Positions 1 through 10,728 of a stretch of 27,323 bases of DNA are shown one piece after another. A program made the translations under genes and the position numbers. The notes below the pieces were generated by a model. The model was given only the letters and a program-made list of their open reading frames with translations, had not been told where the DNA came from and searched no databases. Origin of the DNA: Clostridiales bacterium (GTDB lineage Bacteria; Bacillota_A; Clostridia; Saccharofermentanales; Saccharofermentanaceae); NCBI GenBank assembly GCA_024695545.1, contig JAILHZ010000075.1, positions 1 to 27,323 of the forward strand, read 5' to 3'. Positions within the stretch are counted from its first letter, which is position 1. Each line of letters opens with the position of its first letter.

Positions 1-2370
1 GCTCAGGAACTCCACGATATGGTGGCATTCCAGGTCAAGTCCTGCTCCGGTAAGAGCGCGGACAAGGGCACTGCAAGAGACTACTGGCTTGCACTTTCCC
101 GTTCCATCGTTGAGATCATGGCGGATGACTGGGAGAAGACACGTGAGAAGTATGCTAAGGTCCGTCAGGCTCATTACCTCTCCGCTGAGTTCCTGGTTGG
201 CCGTTCCATGCTGAATAACCTCGTAAACCTCGGTATCTACGAGCAGGCAGTTGAGGCCATGAAGGGCTTCGGTATCAACCTGACAGATCTCCTCGAAGAA
301 GAGACTGACGCAGCGCTCGGTAACGGCGGTCTCGGCCGTCTGGCAGCCTGCTTCCTCGATTCCTGCGCGACACTGGATCTCCCGGTAACAGGTTACGGTA
401 TCCTTTACCGTTACGGTCTGTTCCGTCAGACATTCGAGAATGGTTTCCAGAGAGAGCATCCGGATTCCTGGATGGAGAACGGTTATCCGTTCGTTATCCC
501 GAGATATGAGGATAAGATCCGCGTACACTTCAATGACTTTGATGTATGGGCGATCCCTTGCGATATGCCGATCACAGGCTATGCTACACATAACGTAAAC
601 CGTCTGCGCCTTTGGAAGTGCGAACCTGCTCAGGAATTCGACTTCAATCTCTTTAACTCCCAGCGTTTTGATGACGCAGTTATCGAGAGAAACCGCGTAA
701 ACGATATCTTCAGAGTGCTTTATCCGAACGATACATCTTATGACGGTAAGGTGCTCCGTGTCCGTCAGCAGTACTTCTTCGTATCCGCATCCCTGCAGGA
801 TATCGTAAGAAACTACAAGGCTGTATACGGTAACGATTTCAGCAAGTTTGCCGAGCTCAACAGCATCCAGCTCAATGATACCCACCCGGTTATCGGTATT
901 CCGGAGCTCATGCGTATCCTCGTTGATGAAAACGGTGTGAAGTGGGAAGACGCCTGGGAGATCGTACGTCATACATTTGCTTACACGAACCACACCATCA
1001 TGGCTGAGGCGCTGGAGAAGTGGGACTGCAATATCTTCCGCTTCCTGTTCCCGAGAATCTTCGAGATCGTCGAGGGCATCAACAACCAGCAGAGAGCCCA
1101 GTTCTTCGAGATGGGCATGTATTCCGAGCTTGTTGACCGTCTGTCGATCCTTTCCGACGGAAAAGTACAGATGGCCTGGATGGCGATCTATGGGTCCTAT
1201 TCTGTAAACGGTGTTGCTGCACTGCATACTGAGATCCTTAAGAGAGATACTCTTAAAGAGTGGTATGAGATCTATCCGGAGAAGTTCAGCAACAAGACCA
1301 ACGGCGTTACTCCGAGAAGATGGCTCCGTGTCTGCGACCAGGGTCTGGCTGCACTGATCACCGATCTTCTTGGCAACGAGGACTGGGTCACCGATCTCGA
1401 CCAGCTCAAGAAACTTGAGAAGTATGCAAACGATAAGAAGGTCATGGAGCGTTTCCTGAAGGTTAAGCGTGACAATAAGGTCGCTCTCTGCAACCATCTT
1501 GCCAAGACCAAGGGAATCAAGGTCAATCCGGATTCCATCTTCGACGTACAGATCAAGCGTCTGCATGAGTATAAGAGACAGCTTCTGAATGCGATCTATG
1601 CTCTGAATCTCTACGACAGGATCAAAGAGAATCCGAAGCTCGACATGCCGCCGGTAACCATATTCTTCGGTGCAAAGGCTGCTCCGGGTTACTTCCGCGC
1701 CAAGGCGATCATCAAGTTCATCAATGAGATCGCAAAGATGATCGACAACGATCCGGATATGGATGGACGCCTGAAGGTCGTGTTTATCGAGAACTATAAC
1801 GTAAGTAACGGTGAGAAGCTCTTCCCGGCAGCAGATATCTCCGAGCAGATCTCTACGGCAGGTCTTGAGGCTTCCGGTACAGGTAACATGAAGTTCATGA
1901 TGAACGGTGCCGTAACTCTCGGTACATGGGACGGTGCGAACGTTGAGATCGCACAGTCCGTAGGTGATGACAATGTCTACATTTTCGGCTGCCGTGTCGA
2001 GGATATGGAAGCAACACGTGCTTACTACAACCCGAAGTGGCAGTATGAGAACATCCCGGGCCTGAAGAAGGTGCTCGATCGTCTGGTAGACGGTACATTC
2101 AGCGACGAGGGAACAGGTATGTTCCAGGATCTGTTCAATGGTCTGATCTACGGCAGCAACTGGCAGCCGGGTGACACCTACTATGTACTGGGTGACTTCG
2201 ACGATTACAGAAAGACCAGAGACCAGGCTTACAAGGATTATGCAAACCGCATGGCCTGGGCTAAGAAGTGCTGGATCAACATCTGCAATTCCGGTAAGTT
2301 CTCTTCCGACAGAACCATCAGCGAGTATGCAAAGGGGATCTGGAAGATCAAAGCAGAAAAGATTAAATAA
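1..2370 (+). CDS. glgP: Glycogen/starch/maltodextrin phosphorylase, 5' end cut by window
   Basis: The product is a GT35-family alpha-glucan phosphorylase, which releases glucose 1-phosphate from glycogen or maltodextrin in the cytoplasm using pyridoxal phosphate. Visible family signatures are YLSAEFLVGR near the N-terminus, GNGGLGRLAACFLDS, QLNDTHP, NKTNGVTPRRWL, VQIKRLHEYKRQ and the PLP-lysine motif EASGTGNMKFMMNG, with the PLP lysine at about residue 625 counted from the Met codon at 19. The frame is open to base 1 (six codons before that Met) and no Shine-Dalgarno precedes 19, so the true start probably lies just outside the window. The visible 783 residues are only slightly shorter than typical family members (about 800-830). 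A strong terminator follows the stop codon. Codon use looks like that of a highly expressed gene. The family assignment is very secure; the natural substrate (glycogen or maltodextrin) is not resolvable. Confidence 0.96.
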   Translation, partial: AQELHDMVAFQVKSCSGKSADKGTARDYWLALSRSIVEIMADDWEKTREKYAKVRQAHYLSAEFLVGRSMLNNLVNLGIYEQAVEAMKGFGINLTDLLEEETDAALGNGGLGRLAACFLDSCATLDLPVTGYGILYRYGLFRQTFENGFQREHPDSWMENGYPFVIPRYEDKIRVHFNDFDVWAIPCDMPITGYATHNVNRLRLWKCEPAQEFDFNLFNSQRFDDAVIERNRVNDIFRVLYPNDTSYDGKVLRVRQQYFFVSASLQDIVRNYKAVYGNDFSKFAELNSIQLNDTHPVIGIPELMRILVDENGVKWEDAWEIVRHTFAYTNHTIMAEALEKWDCNIFRFLFPRIFEIVEGINNQQRAQFFEMGMYSELVDRLSILSDGKVQMAWMAIYGSYSVNGVAALHTEILKRDTLKEWYEIYPEKFSNKTNGVTPRRWLRVCDQGLAALITDLLGNEDWVTDLDQLKKLEKYANDKKVMERFLKVKRDNKVALCNHLAKTKGIKVNPDSIFDVQIKRLHEYKRQLLNAIYALNLYDRIKENPKLDMPPVTIFFGAKAAPGYFRAKAIIKFINEIAKMIDNDPDMDGRLKVVFIENYNVSNGEKLFPAADISEQISTAGLEASGTGNMKFMMNGAVTLGTWDGANVEIAQSVGDDNVYIFGCRVEDMEATRAYYNPKWQYENIPGLKKVLDRLVDGTFSDEGTGMFQDLFNGLIYGSNWQPGDTYYVLGDFDDYRKTRDQAYKDYANRMAWAKKCWINICNSGKFSSDRTISEYAKGIWKIKAEKIK

Positions 2371-2474
2371 GCGTCCTTAAATAGAGCGCGTAAAAAGAGA
2401 GTTTTCTCGATCTGTCCTCGGGCGTTGCCCTGCGGAGGCTCGGAAAACTCTTTTTTCGCGCTTTAGGAGGACGC
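2371..2474 (+). terminator. Long compound hairpin terminator of glgP
   Basis: A roughly 100-nt interrupted stem starts right at the glgP stop codon. GCGTCCT (2371-2377) pairs with AGGACGC (2468-2474), AGCGCG (2385-2390) with CGCGCT (2457-2462), and AGAGTTTTC (2398-2406) with GAAAACTCT (2443-2451). An apical GGGC/GCCC stem-loop lies inside. A T run at 2451-2456 gives the classical intrinsic terminator in the inner stem. The outer arms extend well beyond what a terminator needs. Confidence 0.85.
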
Positions 2475-2620
2475 TTTCTTAATCTTTCTCACTTCCGAGA
2501 GGGCTGGACGCTGGCAATCTTTATTATTTCTTTAACTTCGTTTGACGATGACTTTACCTTTCCTTCGTAGAATAGAATCATGAAGCACAGGGAAGTGTTT
2601 CAGGAAAGAGGTATATGTAT
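2475..2620 (+). other. Intergenic leader of the small membrane gene, weak promoter candidate
   Basis: No gene is seen here. A TTGACG at 2542-2547 is followed, 20 nt later, by TAGAAT (2568-2573), which overlaps a second TAGAAT at 2573-2578. The spacing is longer than ideal, so this promoter for the following small gene is only tentative. AGGAAAGAGG at 2602-2611 is a good Shine-Dalgarno site. Confidence 0.35.
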
Positions 2621-2806
2621 ATGGCTTTAATGAAGAGCTGGCTTACTGATATTGCCTGTGCTATTTTTGCGCTGTGCCTGATTGCCTCTGCAATCGCATT
2701 TAATCTGGAAGCGTTCGCGGTTTCTCTGATCTTCTTCGCGGGCGTACTTATTTCAGCGGCTGTACTGATCCTGCTGAATAAGAAGAACCCATCCGTACGT
2801 AAGTAA
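2621..2806 (+). CDS. Small two-helix membrane protein, function unknown
   Basis: This encodes about 61 residues starting MALMKSWLTD. Two hydrophobic stretches (roughly residues 8-30 and 32-52) are separated by a short turn, and the C-terminus is basic (KKNPSVRK), so it should be an integral membrane hairpin with a cytoplasmic tail. An in-frame ATG lies at 2615, but only 3 nt separate it from the AGGAAAGAGG Shine-Dalgarno (2602-2611). The ATG at 2621 has a 9-nt spacer and is the more likely start. I do not recognise a family. It stands alone between the glgP terminator and a convergent metallophosphoesterase gene whose stop lies 4 nt away. The hydrophobic pattern and good ribosome site make it probably real, but it is short. 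Confidence 0.6.
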   Translation: MALMKSWLTDIACAIFALCLIASAIAFNLEAFAVSLIFFAGVLISAAVLILLNKKNPSVRK

Positions 2807-2810
2807 CGGC

Positions 2811-3698
2811 TCAGATATGTAATTTCAGGATATGGATCTCAGGACGGGCCATCAGGCGGATCGGCAGAAAGCCGTTACCGGCGCCCTTACTGATGAATCC
2901 CTTGTATCCGCGGAACTTGTATTCGCCTGCGAGGATCCCCTCTTCGCGGGCGATCTGGTCTTTCCTGAAGAATACAAACTCGAGATTTCCCGGAAGATGG
3001 ACCTGTCCGCCGTGAAGATGTCCGGAGAGGATATAGTCGCAGGGAAGATCCGATGCATCCAGCTCTGAGGCATCGGTAAGAGAATAGATGAAGTCCGGGT
3101 TGTGGACTAATACCAGACGGAAACCGTCAAATTCACTGAAACTGTTCGGGATCTTTCCCCATGGACGGTATCCTCTTTCACTGTCGTTAATGCCGCATAC
3201 GGCGATCTTCCGTTCAAAAGGTATCTCTCTCCAAGTGTCTCCCAGAAGGATAACGCCCATCTTATCGTAGTCGGATTTGCCTAAATGCCAGTCATGATTG
3301 CCCTGAACGGCGATCAGATCGATGTTCTTCTCCTTGAGGAGCGCGGCAACCTCCGTCAGCATCTTAAGATCAGATTTGTGAACGCTTCTGTGATGCACAC
3401 AGTCACCGCCGAAAAGCACTACATTGCAGTTGCTTTCGATGAAATGACCGGCGATCCATTCCGGCGAGCGGAGGCATCCGAACCCGTGTGTGTCCGAAAA
3501 GAATCCGATTCTTATTTCTTTCGTATCTTTCCGGTCTTTTTCCGTTGGAAAAATATCGCGGTGATCCACCTTGACCATGGCGGCGGAGATGACCATAAAA
3601 GCAATAAAAAGAATGCCGAGAACGACCAGAATAAGAAAGATCTGAAGGATCGGTATCTTAAGCGAAAAGGCCGCTGCGGCAGATAGAATACAGTGCAT
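2811..3698 (-). CDS. Membrane-anchored calcineurin-like metallophosphoesterase
   Basis: This 295-residue protein has a hydrophobic N-terminal region (about residues 12-42) followed by a calcineurin-like phosphoesterase domain. All metal-ligand blocks are visible: FFSDTHG (D69, H71), FGGDC (D99), GNHDW (N134, H135), LVHNPD (H199) and SGHLHGGQ (H227, H229). It belongs to the YkuE/YaeI-like group of membrane-tethered di-metal phosphoesterases; the substrate is unknown, though some relatives act on UDP-diacylglucosamine-like lipids. The ATG at 3698 lacks a well-placed ribosome site. AAAGGA lies 16 nt upstream, and an in-frame CTG three codons upstream (3705-3707) has the proper 7-nt spacing, so the start is uncertain. 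It is transcribed divergently from the ligA operon. Confidence 0.88.
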   Translation of the reverse strand: MHCILSAAAAFSLKIPILQIFLILVVLGILFIAFMVISAAMVKVDHRDIFPTEKDRKDTKEIRIGFFSDTHGFGCLRSPEWIAGHFIESNCNVVLFGGDCVHHRSVHKSDLKMLTEVAALLKEKNIDLIAVQGNHDWHLGKSDYDKMGVILLGDTWREIPFERKIAVCGINDSERGYRPWGKIPNSFSEFDGFRLVLVHNPDFIYSLTDASELDASDLPCDYILSGHLHGGQVHLPGNLEFVFFRKDQIAREEGILAGEYKFRGYKGFISKGAGNGFLPIRLMARPEIHILKLHI

Positions 3699-3749
3699 AG
3701 AAGACAGTTCTTTTTCCTTTCGAACAGAATTGTTCTTTTAAGTATATAT

Positions 3750-3758
3750 ATAATAGCA
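3750..3758 (-). promoter_or_regulatory. Extended -10 promoter for the metallophosphoesterase
   Basis: On the minus strand this reads TGC-TATTAT, an extended -10 element 43 nt or more upstream of the phosphoesterase start, in a very AT-rich divergent region. No good -35 is visible, which is common for TGn promoters. Confidence 0.45.
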
Positions 3759-3762
3759 TATA

Positions 3763-3771
3763 TGATATAAT
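3763..3771 (+). promoter_or_regulatory. Extended -10 promoter of the ydbC-ligA operon
   Basis: The sequence TGA-TATAAT is a perfect extended -10 element located about 80 nt upstream of the YdbC-like gene. The -35 position is only an AT-rich TATATA. The 5' leader (about 3778-3851) can fold CGCGGT (3796-3801) onto a downstream ACCGCG, so it may be structured, but no known riboswitch is recognised. Confidence 0.55.
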
Positions 3772-3851
3772 CATGTGGTATTGAAAACAGTTTTGCGCGG
3801 TCCCGGCGGGTGCCGGATCGTGAAACCGCGTGAAAGGAAGGAAGTAGAGCT

Positions 3852-4088
3852 ATGGCAGAGATTAAATCTGAGGTCGTTAAGGAGATCGGTATCCTTTCGA
3901 CAAGTAAGTCTAACTGGAATCGTGAGGTCAACATCATCCGCTGGAATGATGGCAAGCCGAAGCTGGATATCCGTGACTGGGCTCCGGAGCACGAGCGCGC
4001 AGGTAAGGGCATCACACTGACCGCGGAGGAAGTGGCTGTTCTTAAGGAGCTTCTGGCGGACTACGATCCGTACGAGTTTGAAGATTAA
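3852..4088 (+). CDS. YdbC-family PC4/p15-like ssDNA-binding protein
   Basis: This 78-residue protein matches the bacterial YdbC group of the PC4 transcriptional coactivator fold. The pattern is a short N-terminus, a strand segment IGILSTSKSNWNREVNIIRW, then KLDIRDWAPEHERAGKGITLTAEE and a C-terminal helix ending DPYEFED. Lactococcal YdbC is known to bind single-stranded nucleic acid as a dimer, so a role in ssDNA metabolism or transcription is likely. The start is set by AGGAAGG at 3834-3840 ahead of the ATG. It heads a plus-strand run with only 31 nt to the next gene and leads into ligA, a sensible neighbour for an ssDNA-binding protein. Confidence 0.85.
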   Translation: MAEIKSEVVKEIGILSTSKSNWNREVNIIRWNDGKPKLDIRDWAPEHERAGKGITLTAEEVAVLKELLADYDPYEFED

Positions 4089-4119
4089 TCCTTACTTTTG
4101 TATCTGAAAGGCAAAAACC

Positions 4120-7386
<3,267 letters not shown>

Positions 7387-7390
<4 letters not shown>

Positions 7391-7812
7391 GCTATTTCTG
7401 GTTCAATCTGGGCGGACATCTGCTCATAAGCCTGATCCTTCTGATCGTTCTGATCTGGGCATATAAGAATACCCAGCAGAACCGATGGAGAAAGGGCTTT
7501 CTTTTCCTTCTTCCCGTTGTGATCGTGATAATTCTTCTTATTCAGTTATCTTTTTTCTCGATCCCGCGTCTTCTGGATACTACGACGGTTCTCCGGTCTT
7601 CCTACCGTATGCACAGCGGTACGATCGAGTCGGTCAGCAGTATGAAGGATCATATCGTGATCGACGGTACGACTTATTACGTTAATCCGTTCTCTTTCGA
7701 GCTTCATGAAGGCGATGAGGTCACAGTCAAATATACACCGTACGCGCACTATGCATATTCTCTCGAATTAGCCGATACGGATGAGATCAAAGAGACTGAC
7801 CAAACTTCATAA
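7387..7812 (+). CDS. Two-helix membrane protein with C-terminal beta-rich domain, unknown
   Basis: This 141-residue protein has two transmembrane helices (about residues 7-26 and 36-56). A hydrophilic, strand-rich domain follows (about 60-130: HSGTIESVSSMKDHIVIDG, TYYVNPFSFELHEGDEVTV, YTPYAHYAYSLEL) and looks like a small beta-barrel or OB-like module. The topology suggests that domain faces the outside. It overlaps the folate gene by four bases (ATGA) and ends the operon. I recognise no named family. Confidence 0.7.
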
Positions 7813-7814
7813 TT

Positions 7815-7827
7815 TGTTTTCAAAACA
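7815..7827. promoter_or_regulatory. 13-nt palindrome, possible operator
   Basis: TGTTTT-C-AAAACA is a perfect inverted repeat with a one-base centre. It sits 15 nt upstream of the putative -35 of the Spo0A-C-like gene and directly after the previous stop codon. It lacks a T tract and is AT-rich, so it is more likely a protein site than a terminator. Chance occurrence cannot be excluded. Confidence 0.3.
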
Positions 7828-7841
7828 TCGCTTATAAAATA

Positions 7842-7871
7842 TTGATTCTGATTTCGCCTCCGTGCTTTAAT
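7842..7871 (+). promoter_or_regulatory. Promoter of the Spo0A-C-like gene
   Basis: TTGATT (7842-7847) and TTTAAT (7866-7871) are separated by 18 nt, placing the predicted start about 25 nt ahead of the ATG at 7903. Confidence 0.5.
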
Positions 7872-7902
7872 ACAGAAAAACAGACGGAAGGCGGGTGTCA
7901 GT

Positions 7903-8496
7903 ATGAGGTATTACAAGACAGGAACGATCGATAGAAATGCGGTTTCCCCCAGGAAAACGAAGAATGAATACGGCTTTTTTATTGCCTGTGATGACCGGGC
8001 GATCTTAAAGTGCATCAATGCCATGCTTTTGAACAGCGGTATGGTCGGATTGAGTGATGCGGACGGCAGGATCCATTACCTGATAGACGGGCGTCGCGGG
8101 CAGAATTATGTCCTTAGCCAGATGAGGGAGAGAATCCTTCCACTTCGGGAATCTTCTGTCGCCGACAGTCTTTATGAGGATGCGGTCATTTACCGGGCCA
8201 TCGATAATGTGATCAGACGATATGGCTTTCCCGAGACGCTGACGGGAACGAGGATCCTGAGATTCCTTCTTTTCCGCCTCTATAAAGATCCGAACCTTCT
8301 TAAGTGCGTATCGAAGAGCCTGTATCCGCTGGCACAGCCGGAATTCCACATTTCAGTATCCCAGGTGGAGAGAAATCTCCGCTATGCGATCCAGAAGGCG
8401 CCGCGGATCAAGGAGAAGAGCCGCGTGCTGTCTGTGCTTCGATTCCTTCTGGATGCGACGATGAAGGAAGTTATAGAGAAGTATGGAAGAGGATAA
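7903..8496 (+). CDS. Spo0A C-terminal-domain regulator without a standard receiver domain
   Basis: The C-terminal half (residues about 92-180) resembles the Spo0A DNA-binding effector domain. VIRRYGFPETLTGTRILRF aligns with Spo0A's conserved vpahlkGy-type segment, VSKSLYP with its ITKVLYP-type segment, and SVSQVERNLRYAIQKA with the recognition helix pattern TASRVERAIRHAIE. The N-terminal 90 residues lack the DD...D...K layout of a phosphoreceiver and instead contain MVGLSDADGRIHYLIDGRRG. It is therefore not Spo0A itself but an orphan regulator using the same DNA-binding fold. It has its own promoter and is followed by a terminator. Assignment of the effector domain is by residue pattern and needs a profile search. 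Whether it acts in sporulation is unknown. Confidence 0.75.
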   Translation: MRYYKTGTIDRNAVSPRKTKNEYGFFIACDDRAILKCINAMLLNSGMVGLSDADGRIHYLIDGRRGQNYVLSQMRERILPLRESSVADSLYEDAVIYRAIDNVIRRYGFPETLTGTRILRFLLFRLYKDPNLLKCVSKSLYPLAQPEFHISVSQVERNLRYAIQKAPRIKEKSRVLSVLRFLLDATMKEVIEKYGRG

Positions 8497-8510
8497 GTGT
8501 TCATGAACAA

Positions 8511-8541
8511 AAAAGAGCTGCCTCAGATGAGACAGCTCTTT
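8511..8541 (-). terminator. Bidirectional terminator between the Spo0A-C-like gene and HU
   Basis: AAAGAGCTG (8512-8520) pairs with CAGCTCTTT (8533-8541). Read on the minus strand it ends in CTTTTTT, an ideal terminator 20 nt past the HU stop. On the plus strand the T tract is shorter, so it may also stop the upstream gene. Confidence 0.85.
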
Positions 8542-8561
8542 ATGATTAAGCTTAACAAAAA

Positions 8562-8846
8562 TTACTTCTTGTTGACCTTGTCCTTCAGACCCTTACCAGC
8601 CTTGAAAACAGGAGCCTTGGAAGCAGGAATGTTGATAACTTCCTTTGTGCTCGGGTTGCGGCCCTTACGAGCTGCACGCTTCTTTGTCTCGAATGTACCG
8701 AAGCCAACGAGAACGACCTTCTCCGGCTTCTTAGCAGCGAGAGCATCACCGATAGCGTCGAGTGTAGCGTTGATAGCTGCTTCTGCATCCTTCTTTGTCA
8801 GCTTTGTCTTCTTTGCAACTGCATCAATAAGTTCTGATTTATTCAT
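8562..8846 (-). CDS. hup: HU-family nucleoid DNA-binding protein
   Basis: This is a 94-residue histone-like HU protein that bends and compacts DNA as a dimer. Characteristic segments are MNKSELIDAVAKKTKLTKKDAE, LVGFGTFETKKRAARKGRNP (beta-arm base with the conserved GRNP) and the C-terminal VFKAGKGLKDKVN. A longer reading starts two codons upstream at 8852, but that ATG lies only 2 nt from the AGGAGG (8854-8859). The ATG at 8846 has an 8-nt spacer and is preferred. The gene has its own near-consensus promoter and strong terminator, consistent with an abundant single-gene transcript. Confidence 0.95.
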   Translation of the reverse strand: MNKSELIDAVAKKTKLTKKDAEAAINATLDAIGDALAAKKPEKVVLVGFGTFETKKRAARKGRNPSTKEVINIPASKAPVFKAGKGLKDKVNKK

Positions 8847-8881
8847 TTTCATTGCCTCCTTCAGGGCTTTATTTCAAAGTT

Positions 8882-8910
8882 ATTATCTACGTCAAATCGC
8901 CTATTGTCAA
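8882..8910 (-). promoter_or_regulatory. Near-consensus promoter of HU
   Basis: On the minus strand, TTGACA (8905-8910) and GATAAT (8882-8887) are separated by exactly 17 nt. A second TTGACA on the same strand at 8963-8968 lacks a matching -10. Confidence 0.85.
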
Positions 8911-8986
8911 GGGTTTTTTCGCTTTTTCTGGCAAAAACACAAACAAGCATATTATTTTATTTTGTCAAGACTGTTTTCTTTTTTGG

Positions 8987-10324
8987 CTAGATTTCCATTT
9001 CTTCAAAAGCACTGATTCCTTTTGCCGGTTCTGCACGATTGTCACCATGCTGAACGAACAGCATCGTGACAAAACTCAAAAACGCAAAAAGCGCCGCATA
9101 CGGGAATAAAATCCTGTAGCTGATATGCTTAAGAAGAGTGCCTGCAAGTACAGGAGTGACTACCTGTGCGCTCATGGAGGCAGTGTAATAGTAGCCCGTG
9201 AATTTTCCTGTATCTGCACCGCTGCACATCTCGACGCACATGGGAAGAGAGTTAACGTTGATGAGTGCCCAGGATGCACCGACGATGAAGAAGTCGAAAT
9301 ACATGGTAAACAGGGCACTGTCGCTTCCGCTGGTCGTGATGAAATACGCAAATACGAAGCAGGTGCTGAAGGTGAGCGTGCCGATCAGGATGGCCTTTTT
9401 TCTGCCGATGTGTGACGCCAGAATACCGGCCGGGATAAAGCTGATGATGGCCCCGATGTTGGTGATCAGAAAACATGTGGAGGCAAAGCCCAGATTCTTA
9501 TTCATGAGATTGGAGCAGTAGGACGTAAACCATGTCGTCAGGGCGTTATAAGCAAAGTACCAGAGCGCGACGGAGGCGAGAAGAAAGAGCATTGAACGGA
9601 GGACAGGCTTCGGAAGCCTGTCGTGATTATTCTCGGTCTTCTCGGTAAGATCCCATTCCGGATGTTCCTTCTCGATGAGTTCATTTTCTTTGGACCATTC
9701 CGGTTCCCTGACCGTGAGGAGCATAATGCCGATAGCGACAAACATCAGCACGGAGATGAAAATGAACAGCGGCTGGTAATTGACGTGTGACAGTTCTTTT
9801 GTCTTGGACTCGGGATACATAAGCGCGGAGAAAATCAGATAGAGTATGCCGCCGAGTGCGCCCATCAGGTTGATGACTGCGTTTCCCGGAGAACGGAGCG
9901 GCTTCGGCGTGACGTCCGGCATGAGTGCGACGGACGGCGAACGGAAGACCGACATGGCGATGAGAAGCAGACCGAGCGTGATGATAAAGGATACAAGTTT
10001 GAAGTCGGACGGGTCACTGGCGTAACTGTTGTCCCAGATGGGAAGAAGGTTCGTCAGAATGATCGCGATCCCAGTTCCGAAAAGGATATAGGGCATGCGC
10101 TTGCCGATACGGGTATTCGTCCGGTCGGAAAGTTTGCCGAACAGCGGAAGAAGGAACAGCGCGAGGATGTTGTCCGAAGCCATGATGGCACCTGTCACGC
10201 TCTCGTTCAGGTGAAAAGTATTCCCGAGGATCAGGGGAAGGACATTATCGTACATCTGCCAGAAGGCAGTGATCGCAAGAAACGCAAGACCGGACAGAAA
10301 GGTTCTTTTGTAATTCAGTTTCAT
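8987..10324 (-). CDS. MFS transporter, SLC45/GPH-like, probable sugar carrier
   Basis: This is a 445-residue polytopic protein with about 12 hydrophobic helices. The loop between helices 2 and 3 reads FGKLSDRTNTRIGKRMPYI, and a second conserved block is ALMPDVTPKPLRSPGNAVINLMG. Both are typical of the SLC45-like/glycoside-cation-symporter branch of the major facilitator superfamily, which mostly carries sugars or glycosides. A charged cytoplasmic insert (about 215-240, EWSKENELIEKEHPEWDL) separates the two six-helix halves. GGGAGG lies 5 nt upstream of the ATG. A promoter precedes it and it appears monocistronic. The substrate is unknown; the glycogen and aldose genes elsewhere in the window are too distant to argue from. 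Confidence 0.85.
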   Translation of the reverse strand: MKLNYKRTFLSGLAFLAITAFWQMYDNVLPLILGNTFHLNESVTGAIMASDNILALFLLPLFGKLSDRTNTRIGKRMPYILFGTGIAIILTNLLPIWDNSYASDPSDFKLVSFIITLGLLLIAMSVFRSPSVALMPDVTPKPLRSPGNAVINLMGALGGILYLIFSALMYPESKTKELSHVNYQPLFIFISVLMFVAIGIMLLTVREPEWSKENELIEKEHPEWDLTEKTENNHDRLPKPVLRSMLFLLASVALWYFAYNALTTWFTSYCSNLMNKNLGFASTCFLITNIGAIISFIPAGILASHIGRKKAILIGTLTFSTCFVFAYFITTSGSDSALFTMYFDFFIVGASWALINVNSLPMCVEMCSGADTGKFTGYYYTASMSAQVVTPVLAGTLLKHISYRILFPYAALFAFLSFVTMLFVQHGDNRAEPAKGISAFEEMEI

Positions 10325-10344
10325 AGAGACCTCCCTTATCCGCT

Positions 10345-10373
10345 TATATAACTACTATACCGAAAAAAGTCAA
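10345..10373 (-). promoter_or_regulatory. Promoter of the MFS gene
   Basis: Minus-strand TTGACT (10368-10373) and TATATA (10345-10350) are spaced by 17 nt. It lies back to back with the promoter of the DUF1858 gene, 10 nt away. Confidence 0.65.
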
Positions 10374-10383
10374 AAAATGGAAA

Positions 10384-10412
10384 TTGCATTCTTCAATAAC
10401 TCATGGTATGGT
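10384..10412 (+). promoter_or_regulatory. Promoter of the DUF1858 gene
   Basis: TTGCAT (10384-10389) and TATGGT (10407-10412) are spaced by 17 nt. The predicted transcript starts about 35 nt before the ATG at 10456. Confidence 0.5.
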
Positions 10413-10455
10413 ACTTCTTGGATAAACATGAATTCACCAAATGGAGGATAAAGAT

Positions 10456-10659
10456 ATGGCGATTACAAAAGATATGATCATTGCAGAAGTTCTGAGCCAG
10501 CACGAGGAGCTTGTTCCTGTATTTATCAATAGCGGTCTGCACTGCCTGGGCTGCGCGATGGCTCACGGCGAGTCCATCGAGGGAGCCTGCATGGTTCACG
10601 GTCTGGACTGTGACGAGCTGGTAAATGCTCTGAATACAGCTCTTGGCGAGGAAGCCTGA
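10456..10659 (+). CDS. DUF1858 redox-disulfide protein
   Basis: This small protein (67 residues) matches the DUF1858 / hybrid-cluster-protein-associated redox disulfide domain. MIIAEVLSQHEELVPVFINSGLHCLGCAMAHGE carries the signature CLGC cysteine pair, followed by two further cysteines and a C-terminal helix (LVNALNTAL). Relatives are thought to serve in redox or metal-cluster chemistry in anaerobes, and sometimes sit next to the hybrid cluster protein; no such gene is in this window. A longer frame begins at ATG 10441, but that ATG overlaps the GGAGG ribosome site (10443-10447). The ATG at 10456, 8 nt downstream, is the real start. It has its own promoter and terminator. Confidence 0.88.
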   Translation: MAITKDMIIAEVLSQHEELVPVFINSGLHCLGCAMAHGESIEGACMVHGLDCDELVNALNTALGEEA

Positions 10660-10692
10660 TTTCTTTCAAGGTCAAATATTTGAAACTAATGC

Positions 10693-10728
10693 AAAAGCAC
10701 TGCTGTCCGTTCGGGAGCAGTGCTTTTT
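10693..10728 (+). terminator. Shared terminator between DUF1858 gene and histidine kinase
   Basis: AAAAGCACTGCT (10693-10704) pairs with AGCAGTGCTTTT (10716-10727) around an 11-nt loop, with T tracts on both strands. The stop codon of the minus-strand kinase (10727-10729) overlaps its foot, so it ends both convergent transcripts. Confidence 0.85.

Noticed and set aside
3721..3736. GAACAGAATTGTTC as an SOS box
   Set aside because: The half sites GAAC and GTTC are separated by 6 nt, not the 4 nt of the LexA consensus, and the gene controlled is not a repair gene.
8497..9015. 172-codon plus-strand ORF across HU
   Set aside because: It is antisense to HU and crosses the HU terminator and promoter.
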